Below are positions 52,832-62,923 of a DNA stretch of 64,000 bases, in pieces (positions within the stretch are counted from its first letter, which is position 1; every line of letters begins with the position of its first letter). The notes beneath the pieces were generated by a model that had not been told where the DNA came from, searched no databases, and saw nothing but the letters and a program-made list of their open reading frames with translations. This DNA comes from Panacagrimonas sp965216845 (GTDB lineage Bacteria; Pseudomonadota; Gammaproteobacteria; Nevskiales; Nevskiaceae). A program made the translations under genes and the position numbers. The stretch lies in assembly GCA_965216845.1 (NCBI GenBank), contig OZ244200.1:1-64000 (forward strand), read 5' to 3'.

Positions 52832-52835
<4 letters not shown>
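51021..52835 (+). CDS. AMP-forming acyl-CoA synthetase (FadD-type, long)
   Basis: 604 residues from the ATG at 51,021 with GGAAGA upstream; earlier in-frame starts lie in the thioesterase gene. The ATP motif LLYTGGTTGFPKGVMW is typical of the steroid/long-chain FadD subgroup, and GSGVINTGGEKVFPEEVEN and KDNGKMEY complete the ANL fold. An insert of about 80 residues after the ATP loop (about 210-290), rich in basic residues, makes it longer than the ligase at 24,260. It overlaps the MoxR gene by 4 nt, tying the chaperone pair to acid activation. Confidence 0.9.
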
Positions 52836-53780
<945 letters not shown>

Positions 53781-53797
<17 letters not shown>

Positions 53798-55133
53798 GGA
53801 GTTTTTCCTGGCACTGCGCGGCAGCGGCCTGGAGCCGGGGCTGTCCGAATGCGTGGACGCCTACCGCGCCGCGCGCATCGTCGGCCTGGCGGATCGCGAC
53901 GGCCTGCGTGAAGCCCTCGGCGCCACGCTGGCGAAAACCGAGCCGGGCCGCAGCATCTTCAACGACGTGTTCGAACGCTACTTCTCGTTCACCATGTTCG
54001 ACGAGCAACCCGGCGTTGCCGACGACGCCGCACCACCGCAGGCGGCTCAGACACCCACCGACACGCTGCTGCGCATGATCGAAACCGGCGACCGGGCAGG
54101 CCTTGCGGGGCGACTGCGCGCCGCCGAGCAGCAGGTCGGCATCACCGGCGCCTGGCTACCGACGCAGCGTGGCCTGTACACGCGACGCATGCTGGAGGCG
54201 ATGGGCGCCGACGGCCTGATCGCCGAAGAACATGCCCTGGCCGGACAAGCCTCGCCGAGTGCGGCAACCGAATCACGCATCATGCGCCTGCAAGCCGCCC
54301 GCGAGCGTCTGTTCGAGGAAGTGCGCGACCATGTATCGCGTCGCCTGGTGCTGTACGGCAAGTCCGCGACCGAGAAGCTGCGCGACACCACGCTGAGCAC
54401 GCAGCGCCTGTCCAACATCGAGCGCCGCGACTTTGACCATATGCTGCGCCTGATCCACAAGCTGGCACGCCGCCTGGCCACACGCCACGCGCTGCGCCAG
54501 CGCCGTCGGCGACGCGGCGTGCTCGACGTACGGCGTACCCTTGCGCGCAATGTCGCCTACGGCGGGGTGCTGTTCGAGACGCGCTGGAAGAACCGGCCCA
54601 TCTCCAAGCCCAAGGTCATTGCCATCTGCGACGTGTCGCGCTCGGTGGCGGCTTATGCCCGCTTTCTTCTGCTGTTGCTGTACGGCCTGCGCGACGTGTT
54701 GCCCGATGTCCGCAGCTTTGCGTTCACGCACCGACTGGTGGATGTTTCCGGGCACTTTGACCGCGACCCACCGCACGTCGCCATCGAGCGCGTGCTCGAC
54801 CAGGTCGGCGGCACCGGCACCAACTACGGCACCATGCTGCGCGACTTCGCAAGCCAGGAACTGCCCAAGGTTGACCGACGCACCGCAGTCATCATTCTCG
54901 GCGACGGGCGCAACAATCGCGCCGAACCCGAGGCGGAAGTGATGCGCGAACTGTACCGGCGTGCGCGCCGCGTGGTCTGGCTCAACCCCGAGCCACGAAG
55001 TTTCTGGACCCTGGGCGACTCCGAAATGCCGCGCTATGCGCCCTGCTGTCACAGCGTCCGCGAGTGCGGCACGCTGGTGCAACTCGAGCGTGCCGTAGAC
55101 AACCTGCTGCGCAATACCGGCAGCAACGGCTGA
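53781..55133 (+). CDS. VWA-domain protein, CoxE-like (copy 2)
   Basis: 450 residues, identical to the protein at 816-2,168, including the MIDAS residues D284, S286, S288 and D375. It starts inside the last codons of moxR (17-nt overlap). The identity over the full length, synonymous sites included where compared, means the two copies either arose very recently or are an assembly duplicate. Confidence 0.88.
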
Positions 55134-55140
55134 CCCCTCA

Positions 55141-56064
55141 ATGCCCCACCTGGATGACATGCCCCCTCCCGACGCCGCAACCGACGCCGCAACCGACGCA
55201 GTCGCCGAAGTCCTTGGCGTACTCGACCTGCGAAGTCTGGGCGAGGATCGCTTTCGCGCGCAGCCGCGCGAGTTCGGTCGTCGTCGCCTCTACGGCGGGC
55301 AGATCTTCGCGCAGACCGTGATGGCCGCGCAGCTGACGGTAGACCATCGTGCCCCCCACTCGCTGCACGCCTGTTTTCTGCTTCCGGGAACCCCGGACGA
55401 GCCGGTCGATTTCGAGGTGGAACGCCTGCGCGACGGCGGCGCCTTTTCCTCGCGTCGCGTGAACGCGCTGCAGAACGGTCGCGTGATTCTGAGCCTGATG
55501 GCCTCGTTTCATCGTGCCGAAACGGGGTTCGAGCACCAGTGCGACATGCCGCCCGCTCCCGAGCCGGAGACCCTGACCAGTACCGGCAACCTGCTCGCCG
55601 ACTGGGTTCGCCGCACCGGCTCGGTCCCGCACTCGATGCTGGAAGTCAGCATGACCCAGCGCATGGGTCTGGACGTACATCCGCTGGACCCGGACAGCGT
55701 CTTCGGCGACAAGATTCGACCGCCGCAGTACGCGCACTGGTTCCGCATCTGCCGGACGGTGCCGGACGATCCGCGACTGCACTACGGGCTGCTGGCGTTC
55801 GCCAGCGACCTGTGCTTTCTGGGCACCTCGCTGCGACCGCATGGCGTGCCCTGGTACGCCCCCAATATGCAACCTTCCACCGTCGATCATTCGCTGTGGA
55901 TCCACCGCCCGCTGCGGGCCGATGACTGGCTGCTGTACGTGATGGACTCCCCCACCGCGCAGAACGCCCGCGGCTTCGTCCGCGGCACCATCTACGACCG
56001 TGCCGGCCGGCTGGTCGCCTCCAGCGCGCAGGACGGACTGATCCGCCCCCTGCCCGACCGATGA
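55141..56064 (+). CDS. TesB-type acyl-CoA thioesterase II (copy 2)
   Basis: 307 residues, identical to 2,176-3,099. In this copy it is the fifth gene of an apparent run of six plus-strand genes beginning at the 50,440 promoter: PaaI thioesterase, CoA ligase, MoxR, VWA, TesB, hydrolase. Two thioesterases and a ligase in one transcript suggest tight control of the acyl-CoA/free-acid balance. Confidence 0.88.
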   Translation: MPHLDDMPPPDAATDAATDAVAEVLGVLDLRSLGEDRFRAQPREFGRRRLYGGQIFAQTVMAAQLTVDHRAPHSLHACFLLPGTPDEPVDFEVERLRDGGAFSSRRVNALQNGRVILSLMASFHRAETGFEHQCDMPPAPEPETLTSTGNLLADWVRRTGSVPHSMLEVSMTQRMGLDVHPLDPDSVFGDKIRPPQYAHWFRICRTVPDDPRLHYGLLAFASDLCFLGTSLRPHGVPWYAPNMQPSTVDHSLWIHRPLRADDWLLYVMDSPTAQNARGFVRGTIYDRAGRLVASSAQDGLIRPLPDR

Positions 56065-56077
56065 ACGCCTTTCGCCC

Positions 56078-57274
56078 ATGACCTCAAACCCTGCGACAGT
56101 CCCCTGGTGGCAGTCCCTGCCCGAGAACTACTACCAGCAACCCTTCGACACCACGCTGGACCGCAGCGACCCGCTGAAAGTGCTGACCACCGCGGCGGTG
56201 GATCAAGTCACGCGCAGCGCGCTGGGCACGGTGATGGCCCTGGCCCTGACGCCCAGCCTCGGCACCCGCCGCGCACGGGCCATCGAACGCGAGCGACTCC
56301 GCTTCTATGCGCCGCTGGCCGGGGCCGACGCCGACCAGGTGTTCGTTGCGCCACCGACCGTGCCCGTGCGCACGCGCAAGGCTTCCGGCTGGGGCCTGGG
56401 CTTTGACGAGGCGGTGTACGAGCGACTGAGCTTCGTCAGCCCCTTCGAGCCGCTCAACCCCGCCCTGCGCGAGGACTACGCCCGTCAGGCCCGCAACCGG
56501 CGCGCGACGGCCCTGTATATCCGCCGGCCGCTGGGCAAGCCGCGACCGACGCTCATCTTCGTGCATGGCTACCTGCTGGATGATCCGCGTCTGAACAGTC
56601 GCGCGTTCTGCCTGCCCTGGCTGTTCCGTCAGGGTTACGACATCCTGTTGCCCAGCCTGCCCTTCCACGGACCGCGCGCCGAGCGCCTGCACCCATTCAG
56701 CGGCTACGGATTCTTCGGTGGCGGTCTGGCACGCACCAATGAATCGATGTTGCAGGGTGTCAGCGACCTGCGGGTCTGGACCCAGGCGCTGCTGGATCGC
56801 GGCGCGCCCCAGGTCGGCATTTCCGGCCTGAGCCTGGGCGGCTACATGACCGCCATGCTGAGCACGGTCGAATCACGCCTGGCCTTTGCGATTCCGAATT
56901 CGCCGGTGGTAGCGGCGGCTGACATGGCCATGGAATGGCAGCCGCTGGGCGCCCTCATGCGCCGCTCGGTACTGACCGATGGCTGGACCTTTTCCGAACT
57001 GCGTCAGAGCATGGCGCTGCACAGCCCGCTGAGCCATCCGCCGCGCCTGGACCCCCAACGCTTGCTGGTGATCGGCGGTGCCGGCGACCGCTTTACCTCA
57101 CCACGCTTCGTCAGCCTGCTGCACCAGCACTGGGCTGGCAGTCAGCTGCACTGGTTCCCCGGCAATCACCTGCTGCACCTGCAACAGGGCCGCTATCTGC
57201 GACTGATGCGAAAATTCATGAACCGCAATGTGAATGCGGATTCGCGGCAAGCGCTTTCCTCCACCCGAGCCTGA
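56078..57274 (+). CDS. Alpha/beta hydrolase with GLSLGG elbow (copy 2)
   Basis: 398 residues, identical to 3,113-4,309 (Ser252, Asp337, His364/367). Last gene of the plus-strand operon in this copy, 13 nt after TesB. It is followed by the same hairpin and the same convergent minus-strand operon, so gene order is fully conserved between the copies. Confidence 0.8.
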   Translation: MTSNPATVPWWQSLPENYYQQPFDTTLDRSDPLKVLTTAAVDQVTRSALGTVMALALTPSLGTRRARAIERERLRFYAPLAGADADQVFVAPPTVPVRTRKASGWGLGFDEAVYERLSFVSPFEPLNPALREDYARQARNRRATALYIRRPLGKPRPTLIFVHGYLLDDPRLNSRAFCLPWLFRQGYDILLPSLPFHGPRAERLHPFSGYGFFGGGLARTNESMLQGVSDLRVWTQALLDRGAPQVGISGLSLGGYMTAMLSTVESRLAFAIPNSPVVAAADMAMEWQPLGALMRRSVLTDGWTFSELRQSMALHSPLSHPPRLDPQRLLVIGGAGDRFTSPRFVSLLHQHWAGSQLHWFPGNHLLHLQQGRYLRLMRKFMNRNVNADSRQALSSTRA

Positions 57275-57287
57275 GTCATCCGGCGCC

Positions 57288-57311
57288 GCCCGATCCCGCA
57301 AGGGGTCGGGC
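57288..57311. terminator. Hairpin between convergent operons (copy 2)
   Basis: Same 10-bp stem with GCAA loop as at 4,323-4,346. Confidence 0.6.
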
Positions 57312-57320
57312 CGATGCAAG

Positions 57321-58526
57321 TCAGTCGGCGCGCGCGATGCCTTGCTTGAGCAGCTCGTCAACCTGCGCGGCGGAATAGCCCAGCGCCCCCAGCACCTGAC
57401 GGGTGTGCTGCCCGATGGCCGGTGCCGGTGCCTGCACCGATCCGGGGGTGCGCGAAAGCTTGACCGGAATGCCGAGTCCTTGCTGGCCGTTGTCGAATTC
57501 CACCACCATCTCGCGGTGTCGGGTATGTGGGTGCTCCAGCACCTCGGGCAATTGGTGAACCGGCCCGGCGGGGACGCCGGCCTTGAGCAGGGCCTCGCAC
57601 AGCGCCGCTGCATCCCGGCCTGCCAGCAGCGCTTCAATCGAGGCACGCAGGCTGTCACGATTGCGGTTGCGTTCGCCATTGCTGGCATAACGTGGATCGG
57701 TCGCCAGCTCGGGAGCGCCGACGAATTCGCAGAACTTGCGAAACTGCCCGTCGTTGCCGATGCCCAGGAACACCTCACCGCTGCGCGTCGAGAATTTGTC
57801 GTAAGGCACCACGTTGGGGTGACCGCTGCCGGCCAAGGCCGGTACCTGGCCGTTGACGAACCAGTTGGCGGCGTGGGGATGCAGCAGTCCGACGGCGGTG
57901 TCAAACAGTGTGGACTCCACGAACTGCCCGAGCCCGGACCGCTGGCGCTCGGCCAGGGCCAGCAGAATGCCGATCACTGCGTTGAGCCCGGTCGTCATGT
58001 CCACGATGGGAATGCCGATGCGCGTCGGACCCGAGGCAGGGTCGCCGTTGACGCTCATCACCCCACCGATGGCTTGCGCCACCGCGTCGTAGCCGGGCGC
58101 GCCGCCCAGCGGGCCATCGGCGCCGAAACCGGATACGCGGCAGTGAATCAGGCGCGGAAAACGTTCGCGCAGCACCGCCTCGTAGCCCAGCCCCCATTTC
58201 TCCATGGTGCCGGTCTTGAAGTTTTCCACCAGCACGTCGGTGTCTTCGAGCAGGCGCAGCACAAGCTCGCGACCTTCGGGCCGCGACAGGTCCAGACTGA
58301 TGTCCTGCTTGTTGCGATTGATGCCGATGAAGTAGGAGGCCGTGCCATCGACAAAGGGCGGCCCCCAGGTACGTGTCTCGTCCCCTGTCGGCGGCTCGAC
58401 CTTGATCACGCTTGCACCGTGATCAGACAGGATCTGCGTGCAGTAAGGCCCCCCCAGCACCCGCGACAGATCGAGCACCCGCAGTTCGGCGAGCGCGCCG
58501 GCGGCGGATTGGCGCGTCTCGGGCAT
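57321..58526 (-). CDS. CaiB/BaiF type III CoA-transferase (copy 2)
   Basis: 401 residues, identical to 4,356-5,561, with Asp147 as expected nucleophile. Here it is the last gene of a seven-gene minus-strand run that includes the thioesterase, MaoC hydratase and SDR missing from copy 1. In the complete operon it would act next to a full hydratase-dehydrogenase pair, which fits an acid-activating or racemase step feeding beta-oxidation. Confidence 0.88.
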   Translation of the reverse strand: MPETRQSAAGALAELRVLDLSRVLGGPYCTQILSDHGASVIKVEPPTGDETRTWGPPFVDGTASYFIGINRNKQDISLDLSRPEGRELVLRLLEDTDVLVENFKTGTMEKWGLGYEAVLRERFPRLIHCRVSGFGADGPLGGAPGYDAVAQAIGGVMSVNGDPASGPTRIGIPIVDMTTGLNAVIGILLALAERQRSGLGQFVESTLFDTAVGLLHPHAANWFVNGQVPALAGSGHPNVVPYDKFSTRSGEVFLGIGNDGQFRKFCEFVGAPELATDPRYASNGERNRNRDSLRASIEALLAGRDAAALCEALLKAGVPAGPVHQLPEVLEHPHTRHREMVVEFDNGQQGLGIPVKLSRTPGSVQAPAPAIGQHTRQVLGALGYSAAQVDELLKQGIARAD

Positions 58527-59689
58527 CAGTACGAGCGCGGCAGTCCCATGACCTTTTCGCCGATGTAGTTGAGCACCATCTCGCGGTTGAGCGGCGCGGT
58601 GCGCAGCAGACGAACCATCGGGTAGAGGTCGAAAATGCCGTATTCCTTGGTAAAGCCGTTACCGCCGAAACATTGCAGCGATGCATCCACCGCGTGGATA
58701 CCGGCCTCGGCCGCAGCGTACTTGGCCATGTTGGCATATTCGCCGGCAGGCAGACGCTGGTCGAAAGCCCAGGCGGCCTTGTGCGTCATCAACCCGGCCA
58801 TCTCGATTTCCGAATGCGCCACCGCCAGCGGATGCTGCAAACCCTGATAGGCGCCGATCGGCACCTTGTTGAACAGCTTGCGTTCGTTGGCATAGGCCAC
58901 CGCCTTGCCCAGCGCGAAGCGTCCCAGGCCAACGCACAGCGCGGACAGGATGATGCGCTCGGGATTGAGCGTGTCAAACAGAATCTTGAAGCCCTCGTCA
59001 ACGGTGCCCAGCACGTCGGCCTGACTCAGCGCCACGTCGTCGAAGAACAGTTGCCACTGTGATTCGGGCATCGGAATGCTGACCGGAATCACGGTCTTGC
59101 TCACGCCCTGGGCGCGCATGTCCATGATGAACAGCGTGAAGCCGTCGGTCTTGCGGCTGACTTCGCCGTGCGGCTTGGTGCGGCTGACCACCAGCGCGTA
59201 GTCCGCCGAGTCGGCGTCGGTGATGTAGGTTTTCTGCCCCTTGAGCTTGAAACCCTGACCATCGCGCCGCGCGATGGAGGTGATCTCCATGGTGTTGGAG
59301 CCTGCATTGGGCTCGGTGATGGCAAAACAGAACTTGATCTCGCCGCGACAGGCCGCCGGGAGATATTTCTGCTTCTGTTCCTCGGTGCCGTGCATGGCGA
59401 TCAGCGCCAGTGACATGGTGGAGTTGACCACCAGGCTGAGCAGCGGAATCCCGTTGTTGGACAGACCTTCCATGAACAGGGCCATTTCCATCATGCCCTG
59501 CCCGGCGCCGCCGTAGGCTTCAGGCACCATCAGGCCGAGAAAGCCGTCATCGGCGACCTGCGCCATCAGTTCCTTGGGCGGCTGGTGCTTGTCCGCATAG
59601 CCCATCCAGTAGCGGCGGTCGTATTGCTGCGAGACCTTGTCGCCGTACTCCAGAATCATCCGCTGTTCGCTGTTCAGTTCAAAGTTCAC
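58526..59689 (-). CDS. Acyl-CoA dehydrogenase (copy 2)
   Basis: 387 residues, identical to 5,561-6,724. Its stop shares one base with the CoA-transferase start. In this complete operon it is one of two acyl-CoA dehydrogenases; the other, at 62,924, belongs to a different subfamily (IYGGSNE tail against LNYIGE tail). They may act on different chain lengths or successive cycles, or form a heteromer as ChsE1-ChsE2 do; which of these holds is inference. Confidence 0.9.
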   Translation of the reverse strand: MNFELNSEQRMILEYGDKVSQQYDRRYWMGYADKHQPPKELMAQVADDGFLGLMVPEAYGGAGQGMMEMALFMEGLSNNGIPLLSLVVNSTMSLALIAMHGTEEQKQKYLPAACRGEIKFCFAITEPNAGSNTMEITSIARRDGQGFKLKGQKTYITDADSADYALVVSRTKPHGEVSRKTDGFTLFIMDMRAQGVSKTVIPVSIPMPESQWQLFFDDVALSQADVLGTVDEGFKILFDTLNPERIILSALCVGLGRFALGKAVAYANERKLFNKVPIGAYQGLQHPLAVAHSEIEMAGLMTHKAAWAFDQRLPAGEYANMAKYAAAEAGIHAVDASLQCFGGNGFTKEYGIFDLYPMVRLLRTAPLNREMVLNYIGEKVMGLPRSY

Positions 59690-59806
59690 GCTCGATATTC
59701 CTTCAGAAAAATGGCGGCCGGCTCGACCGGCTTCCGGCGCCGGACTGCGGATAGCGGTCTGGCGCCGGCCTGTTGCAGCGACGGGCCTTTGCCGGCCCCG
59801 GCGCCC

Positions 59807-60607
59807 TTACTGCGCGGACGGGAATTTCGGGGCGCGCTTCTCGCGCACGGCCTTGACGCCCTCTGGCGCGTCTTCGCCGAGAAAACAGAGCATCTCCATG
59901 GCCAGTGAGCTTTCAAAAGTCGGCCGGGCCATGTGCATCCAGCCATTGAGCGAGCGCTTGGTCAGGCGGATCGCGCCCTGGCTGCCGGCCGCGAGCTTGT
60001 CGGCAACCGACAGGGCCTTGTCCATCAGTTCAGCGCGCGGAACGCAGGCGCTGACCAGACCAATGCGCTCGGCCTCCTTGCCGTCGATGAATTCAGCGGT
60101 CAGCAGGTAGTACTTGGCCTTGGCCATGCCGCACAGCAGCGGCCAGACAATGGCCGCATGATCGCCAGCGCCGACCCCAAGCTTGACGTGACCGTCGGTG
60201 ATCTTGGCTTCCTCGGCCATGATGCTGATGTCGGCCAGCATGGCCACCGCCAGACCCGCGCCCACGGCCACGCCGTTGATCGCCGAGATGACCACCTTCT
60301 CGCAGTTCATGATGTTGTAAACAACGTCGGCGGCTTCCTGCATCACCACCGAGATCTCCTTGGAGTTGCCCACCATGTTGCTGATCCACTCCAGGTCGCC
60401 GCCCGCCGAAAAAGCGCGGTCGCCTGAGCCAGTGATGACCGCCACCTTGGTCTTGGCATCGTCGTGAACCACCTGCCAGATCTTGGTCAACTCCCAGTGC
60501 AGGCGCGCGTTCGTCGCGTTCATGACTTCAGGACGGTTGATGGTAATCACCAGCACGCCGTTGGAACGGTGTTCAAAGGAAAGAAACTGGAAGTCTTCGT
60601 AGGTCAT
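59807..60607 (-). CDS. Enoyl-CoA hydratase/isomerase family protein (copy 2)
   Basis: 266 residues, identical to 6,842-7,642, with intact oxyanion-hole segments but no clear glutamate pair. Because a MaoC hydratase is encoded in the same operon, this crotonase need not be the hydratase of the pathway. That supports a different reaction, such as isomerisation or C-C bond hydrolysis. It is 48 nt downstream of the thioesterase gene. Confidence 0.85.
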   Translation of the reverse strand: MTYEDFQFLSFEHRSNGVLVITINRPEVMNATNARLHWELTKIWQVVHDDAKTKVAVITGSGDRAFSAGGDLEWISNMVGNSKEISVVMQEAADVVYNIMNCEKVVISAINGVAVGAGLAVAMLADISIMAEEAKITDGHVKLGVGAGDHAAIVWPLLCGMAKAKYYLLTAEFIDGKEAERIGLVSACVPRAELMDKALSVADKLAAGSQGAIRLTKRSLNGWMHMARPTFESSLAMEMLCFLGEDAPEGVKAVREKRAPKFPSAQ

Positions 60608-60655
60608 GGGTATCTCGCTAGTGGTAGGTGGGGCTTCACAAGTTCAAGTGCAGCT

Positions 60656-61090
60656 TCAGACAATGCGGTAAATCATCGAGCCGGTGGCGACCAGGCGGCC
60701 GGCGTCGTTGTCTTCGACGATCTCCACGTCGCAGAAGATCAGTTCCTTGCCGCGGCGACGAACCTCGCCGGTGGCACGGATGGGGGCGCCCATCGCGGCA
60801 CCGACAAAATTCACCGTGAGGGTCACGGTGGAGGCCTTCATGCCGCGGGCGACGTCGTGCCCGGACCAGGCGGCCAGCGCGCCGGTCAGATCGAGCATGC
60901 TGGAGATCACGCCGCCATGCAGCGCATTGCCTCCGCCACACAGATCCATGCGATGCGGCAGGCGCACGACGGCACGATCAGGCGCGGTCTCGACAACCTC
61001 GATGCCCAGCAGTTTCTGGAAACCGATCTGCGGAAACATCTGGATCAGTTCGGCAACCTGCGGAGCGATTGTTGGGGATGAGTCTGACAT
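60656..61090 (-). CDS. PaaI-type hotdog thioesterase (absent from copy 1)
   Basis: 144 residues. GGNALHGGVISSMLDLTGALA is the canonical HGG-xxx-D active site of PaaI-like thioesterases, and VTLTVNFVGAAMGAPIRATGEVRRRG the central sheet. It would release CoA from an acyl-CoA formed in the operon's pathway. Copy 1 retains only its last seven codons and stop, fused to the SDR start. It lies 26 nt downstream of the MaoC hydratase gene. Confidence 0.88.
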   Translation of the reverse strand: MSDSSPTIAPQVAELIQMFPQIGFQKLLGIEVVETAPDRAVVRLPHRMDLCGGGNALHGGVISSMLDLTGALAAWSGHDVARGMKASTVTLTVNFVGAAMGAPIRATGEVRRRGKELIFCDVEIVEDNDAGRLVATGSMIYRIV

Positions 61091-61116
61091 GGGTCTTCCT
61101 AGCTTCGGTGAAAAAT

Positions 61117-61974
61117 TCAGGAATGGAGCTGCAGGCGACCGTTGCCGAGCACGACCACGTCACGCGCCGCCACGCGGGTGCGGAACGACCACAGCGTGCC
61201 GTCGCGCCAGATGTCGGTCATCAGCGACTCGCCCGGGTAGACCGGCGCCGTGAAGCGCGCATGCATCGATGCGATGCGGCCAGCGTCGTAGTCCAGCGCC
61301 CTGGTCAGCGCGTGACCCGCCACACCGAAGGTGCACAGCCCATGCAGGATGGGACGGTCGAACTTCGCCGCGCGCGCCACCTTGGGGTCGGCGTGCAGCG
61401 GGTTGTCATCGCCCGACAGTCGGTAGATCAGCGCTGCCTGCGGCAGCGTGTCCAGCGTGATCGACAGGTCCGGCTCGCGCGACGGGAGCTGATGCACGGC
61501 TGGCGTCGGGCCGGTCGGCGCGCCGATACCGCCATCCCCGCGACAGAACGTGGTATTGGGCAGGGTCGCCAGCAACTCACCGGTCGCGGCATCGGTCAGG
61601 GTGCGTTCGGAGTAGACCAGGATGCCCTTGCCGGCGCCCTTGTCGACGATGCCGGTCACCCGCGTGCGGCCGATCAGTTCGCCTTCGGGCGGCGGCAGCT
61701 TGTGAAGAATCAGGCCCTGTTCGCCGTGAACAATGCGCACCCAGTCGACGCCGGTGTCCGGATTCTTCCACCAGAAACCCGGATGCCCCAGCACCACCGG
61801 GTAGGTTGGCAATACCTGCAGGCCGTCCTCGTAGACGTAGCGCAGTTGCTGTTCGTCCATCGGGTCTGCGCCCAGCCCCACGCCGAGCGCATAAAGCATG
61901 GTGTCCTTGCGTGTGTATTTCTGCCGGACCTCCGGAACCGGATAGTCCAATAGCTTCTGGTAGTCGACCGCCAT
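61117..61974 (-). CDS. MaoC-family R-specific enoyl-CoA hydratase (hydratase 2 type; absent from copy 1)
   Basis: 285 residues, double hotdog, like the hydratase-2 domain of peroxisomal multifunctional enzyme 2. The N-terminal half (YALGVGLGADPMDEQQLRYVYE) is the non-catalytic hotdog. The C-terminal half carries the catalytic YRLSGDDNPLHADP (Asp and His), followed by PILHGLCTFG. It hydrates 2-enoyl-CoA to (3R)-hydroxyacyl-CoA. The SDR encoded 3 nt upstream is the matching dehydrogenase, so the pair mimics MFE-2. Entirely deleted in copy 1. Confidence 0.92.
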   Translation of the reverse strand: MAVDYQKLLDYPVPEVRQKYTRKDTMLYALGVGLGADPMDEQQLRYVYEDGLQVLPTYPVVLGHPGFWWKNPDTGVDWVRIVHGEQGLILHKLPPPEGELIGRTRVTGIVDKGAGKGILVYSERTLTDAATGELLATLPNTTFCRGDGGIGAPTGPTPAVHQLPSREPDLSITLDTLPQAALIYRLSGDDNPLHADPKVARAAKFDRPILHGLCTFGVAGHALTRALDYDAGRIASMHARFTAPVYPGESLMTDIWRDGTLWSFRTRVAARDVVVLGNGRLQLHS

Positions 61975-61977
61975 GAC

Positions 61978-62892
61978 TCAGATGGGGTCCCAGGAGAAAA
62001 CTTCGCCGCTGGTCTCCAGGGCGTGAAAGCCGGCCTTGAGCGCCGGGATGGCGTGTTCGGCAATGGTCTGCGGCGTCCAGCCCTCGCCGCGATGAACGCC
62101 GCGAACCGGACGTGGCTGGCTCATCAGGAAAATCTCGTTGGCGCGCACCGCAAAGATCTGCCCGGAAACCTCGGCAGCGGCGTCACTGGCCAGGTAAATC
62201 GCCATCGGCGCGATCTTGCCGGCTTCCATCTTCTTGAGTTTTTCCACCCGCGCCTGCTGCTGCGGCGTGTCGGTGGGGATGGAGCCGATCATGCGGCTCC
62301 AGGCAAACGGCGAGATGCAGTTGGAACGCACGTTGTAGCGCTTCATGTCCATCGCGATCTGCTTGGACAGCGAGGCAATGCCGAGCTTGGCCGCGCCGTA
62401 GTTGGCCTGGCCATAGTTGCCGATCAGTCCGGACGTGGAAGTCATGTGCACGTAAGCCCCGGAGTTCTGCGCCTTGAAGTGCGGCGCCGCAGCGCGCGAG
62501 ACATAGAACGTGCCGTTGAGATGCACGTCAATGACGGCGTGCCATTCCTCCAGACTCATGTTGAAAAAGAAGCGGTCGCGCAGGATGCCGGCATTGTTGA
62601 CCACTGCGTCGATGCGGCCAAAGTTGTCCATCGCGCACTGCACGATGCGCCCGGCGGCCACCCAGTCGGCCACACTTTCGTGGTTGGCCACCGCGCGCCC
62701 GCCGAGACGCTCGATCTCGCGCACCACTTCAGCAGCCGGCGTTTCCTCGGACGTGCTGCCGTCCACCGACACGCCCAGGTCGTTGACCACCACCGCAGCC
62801 CCTTCGGCCGCCATCAGCAGTGCCATGTCGCGGCCAATGCCGCGACCCGCGCCGGTGACGATTGCCACCTTGCCTTGCATCATCTTGCTCAT
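61978..62892 (-). CDS. SDR-family (3R)-hydroxyacyl-CoA dehydrogenase, MFE-2-like (relic in copy 1)
   Basis: 304 residues. Cofactor motif TGAGRGIGRD, then VNDLGVSVDG as in the 17-beta-HSD4 dehydrogenase domain; NNAGILRDRFFFNMSLEEW is characteristic of that group. Catalytic Ser is in MTSTSG and Tyr-Lys in NYGAAK. The C-terminal tail of about 60 residues is longer than in simple SDRs, again as in MFE-2. It oxidises the product of the hydratase encoded 3 nt downstream. Only 14 codons survive in copy 1 (7,715-7,756). Confidence 0.92.
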   Translation of the reverse strand: MSKMMQGKVAIVTGAGRGIGRDMALLMAAEGAAVVVNDLGVSVDGSTSEETPAAEVVREIERLGGRAVANHESVADWVAAGRIVQCAMDNFGRIDAVVNNAGILRDRFFFNMSLEEWHAVIDVHLNGTFYVSRAAAPHFKAQNSGAYVHMTSTSGLIGNYGQANYGAAKLGIASLSKQIAMDMKRYNVRSNCISPFAWSRMIGSIPTDTPQQQARVEKLKKMEAGKIAPMAIYLASDAAAEVSGQIFAVRANEIFLMSQPRPVRGVHRGEGWTPQTIAEHAIPALKAGFHALETSGEVFSWDPI

Positions 62893-62923
62893 TGCCTGTT
62901 CTCCCGGTTTTCTGGTGTTGCGC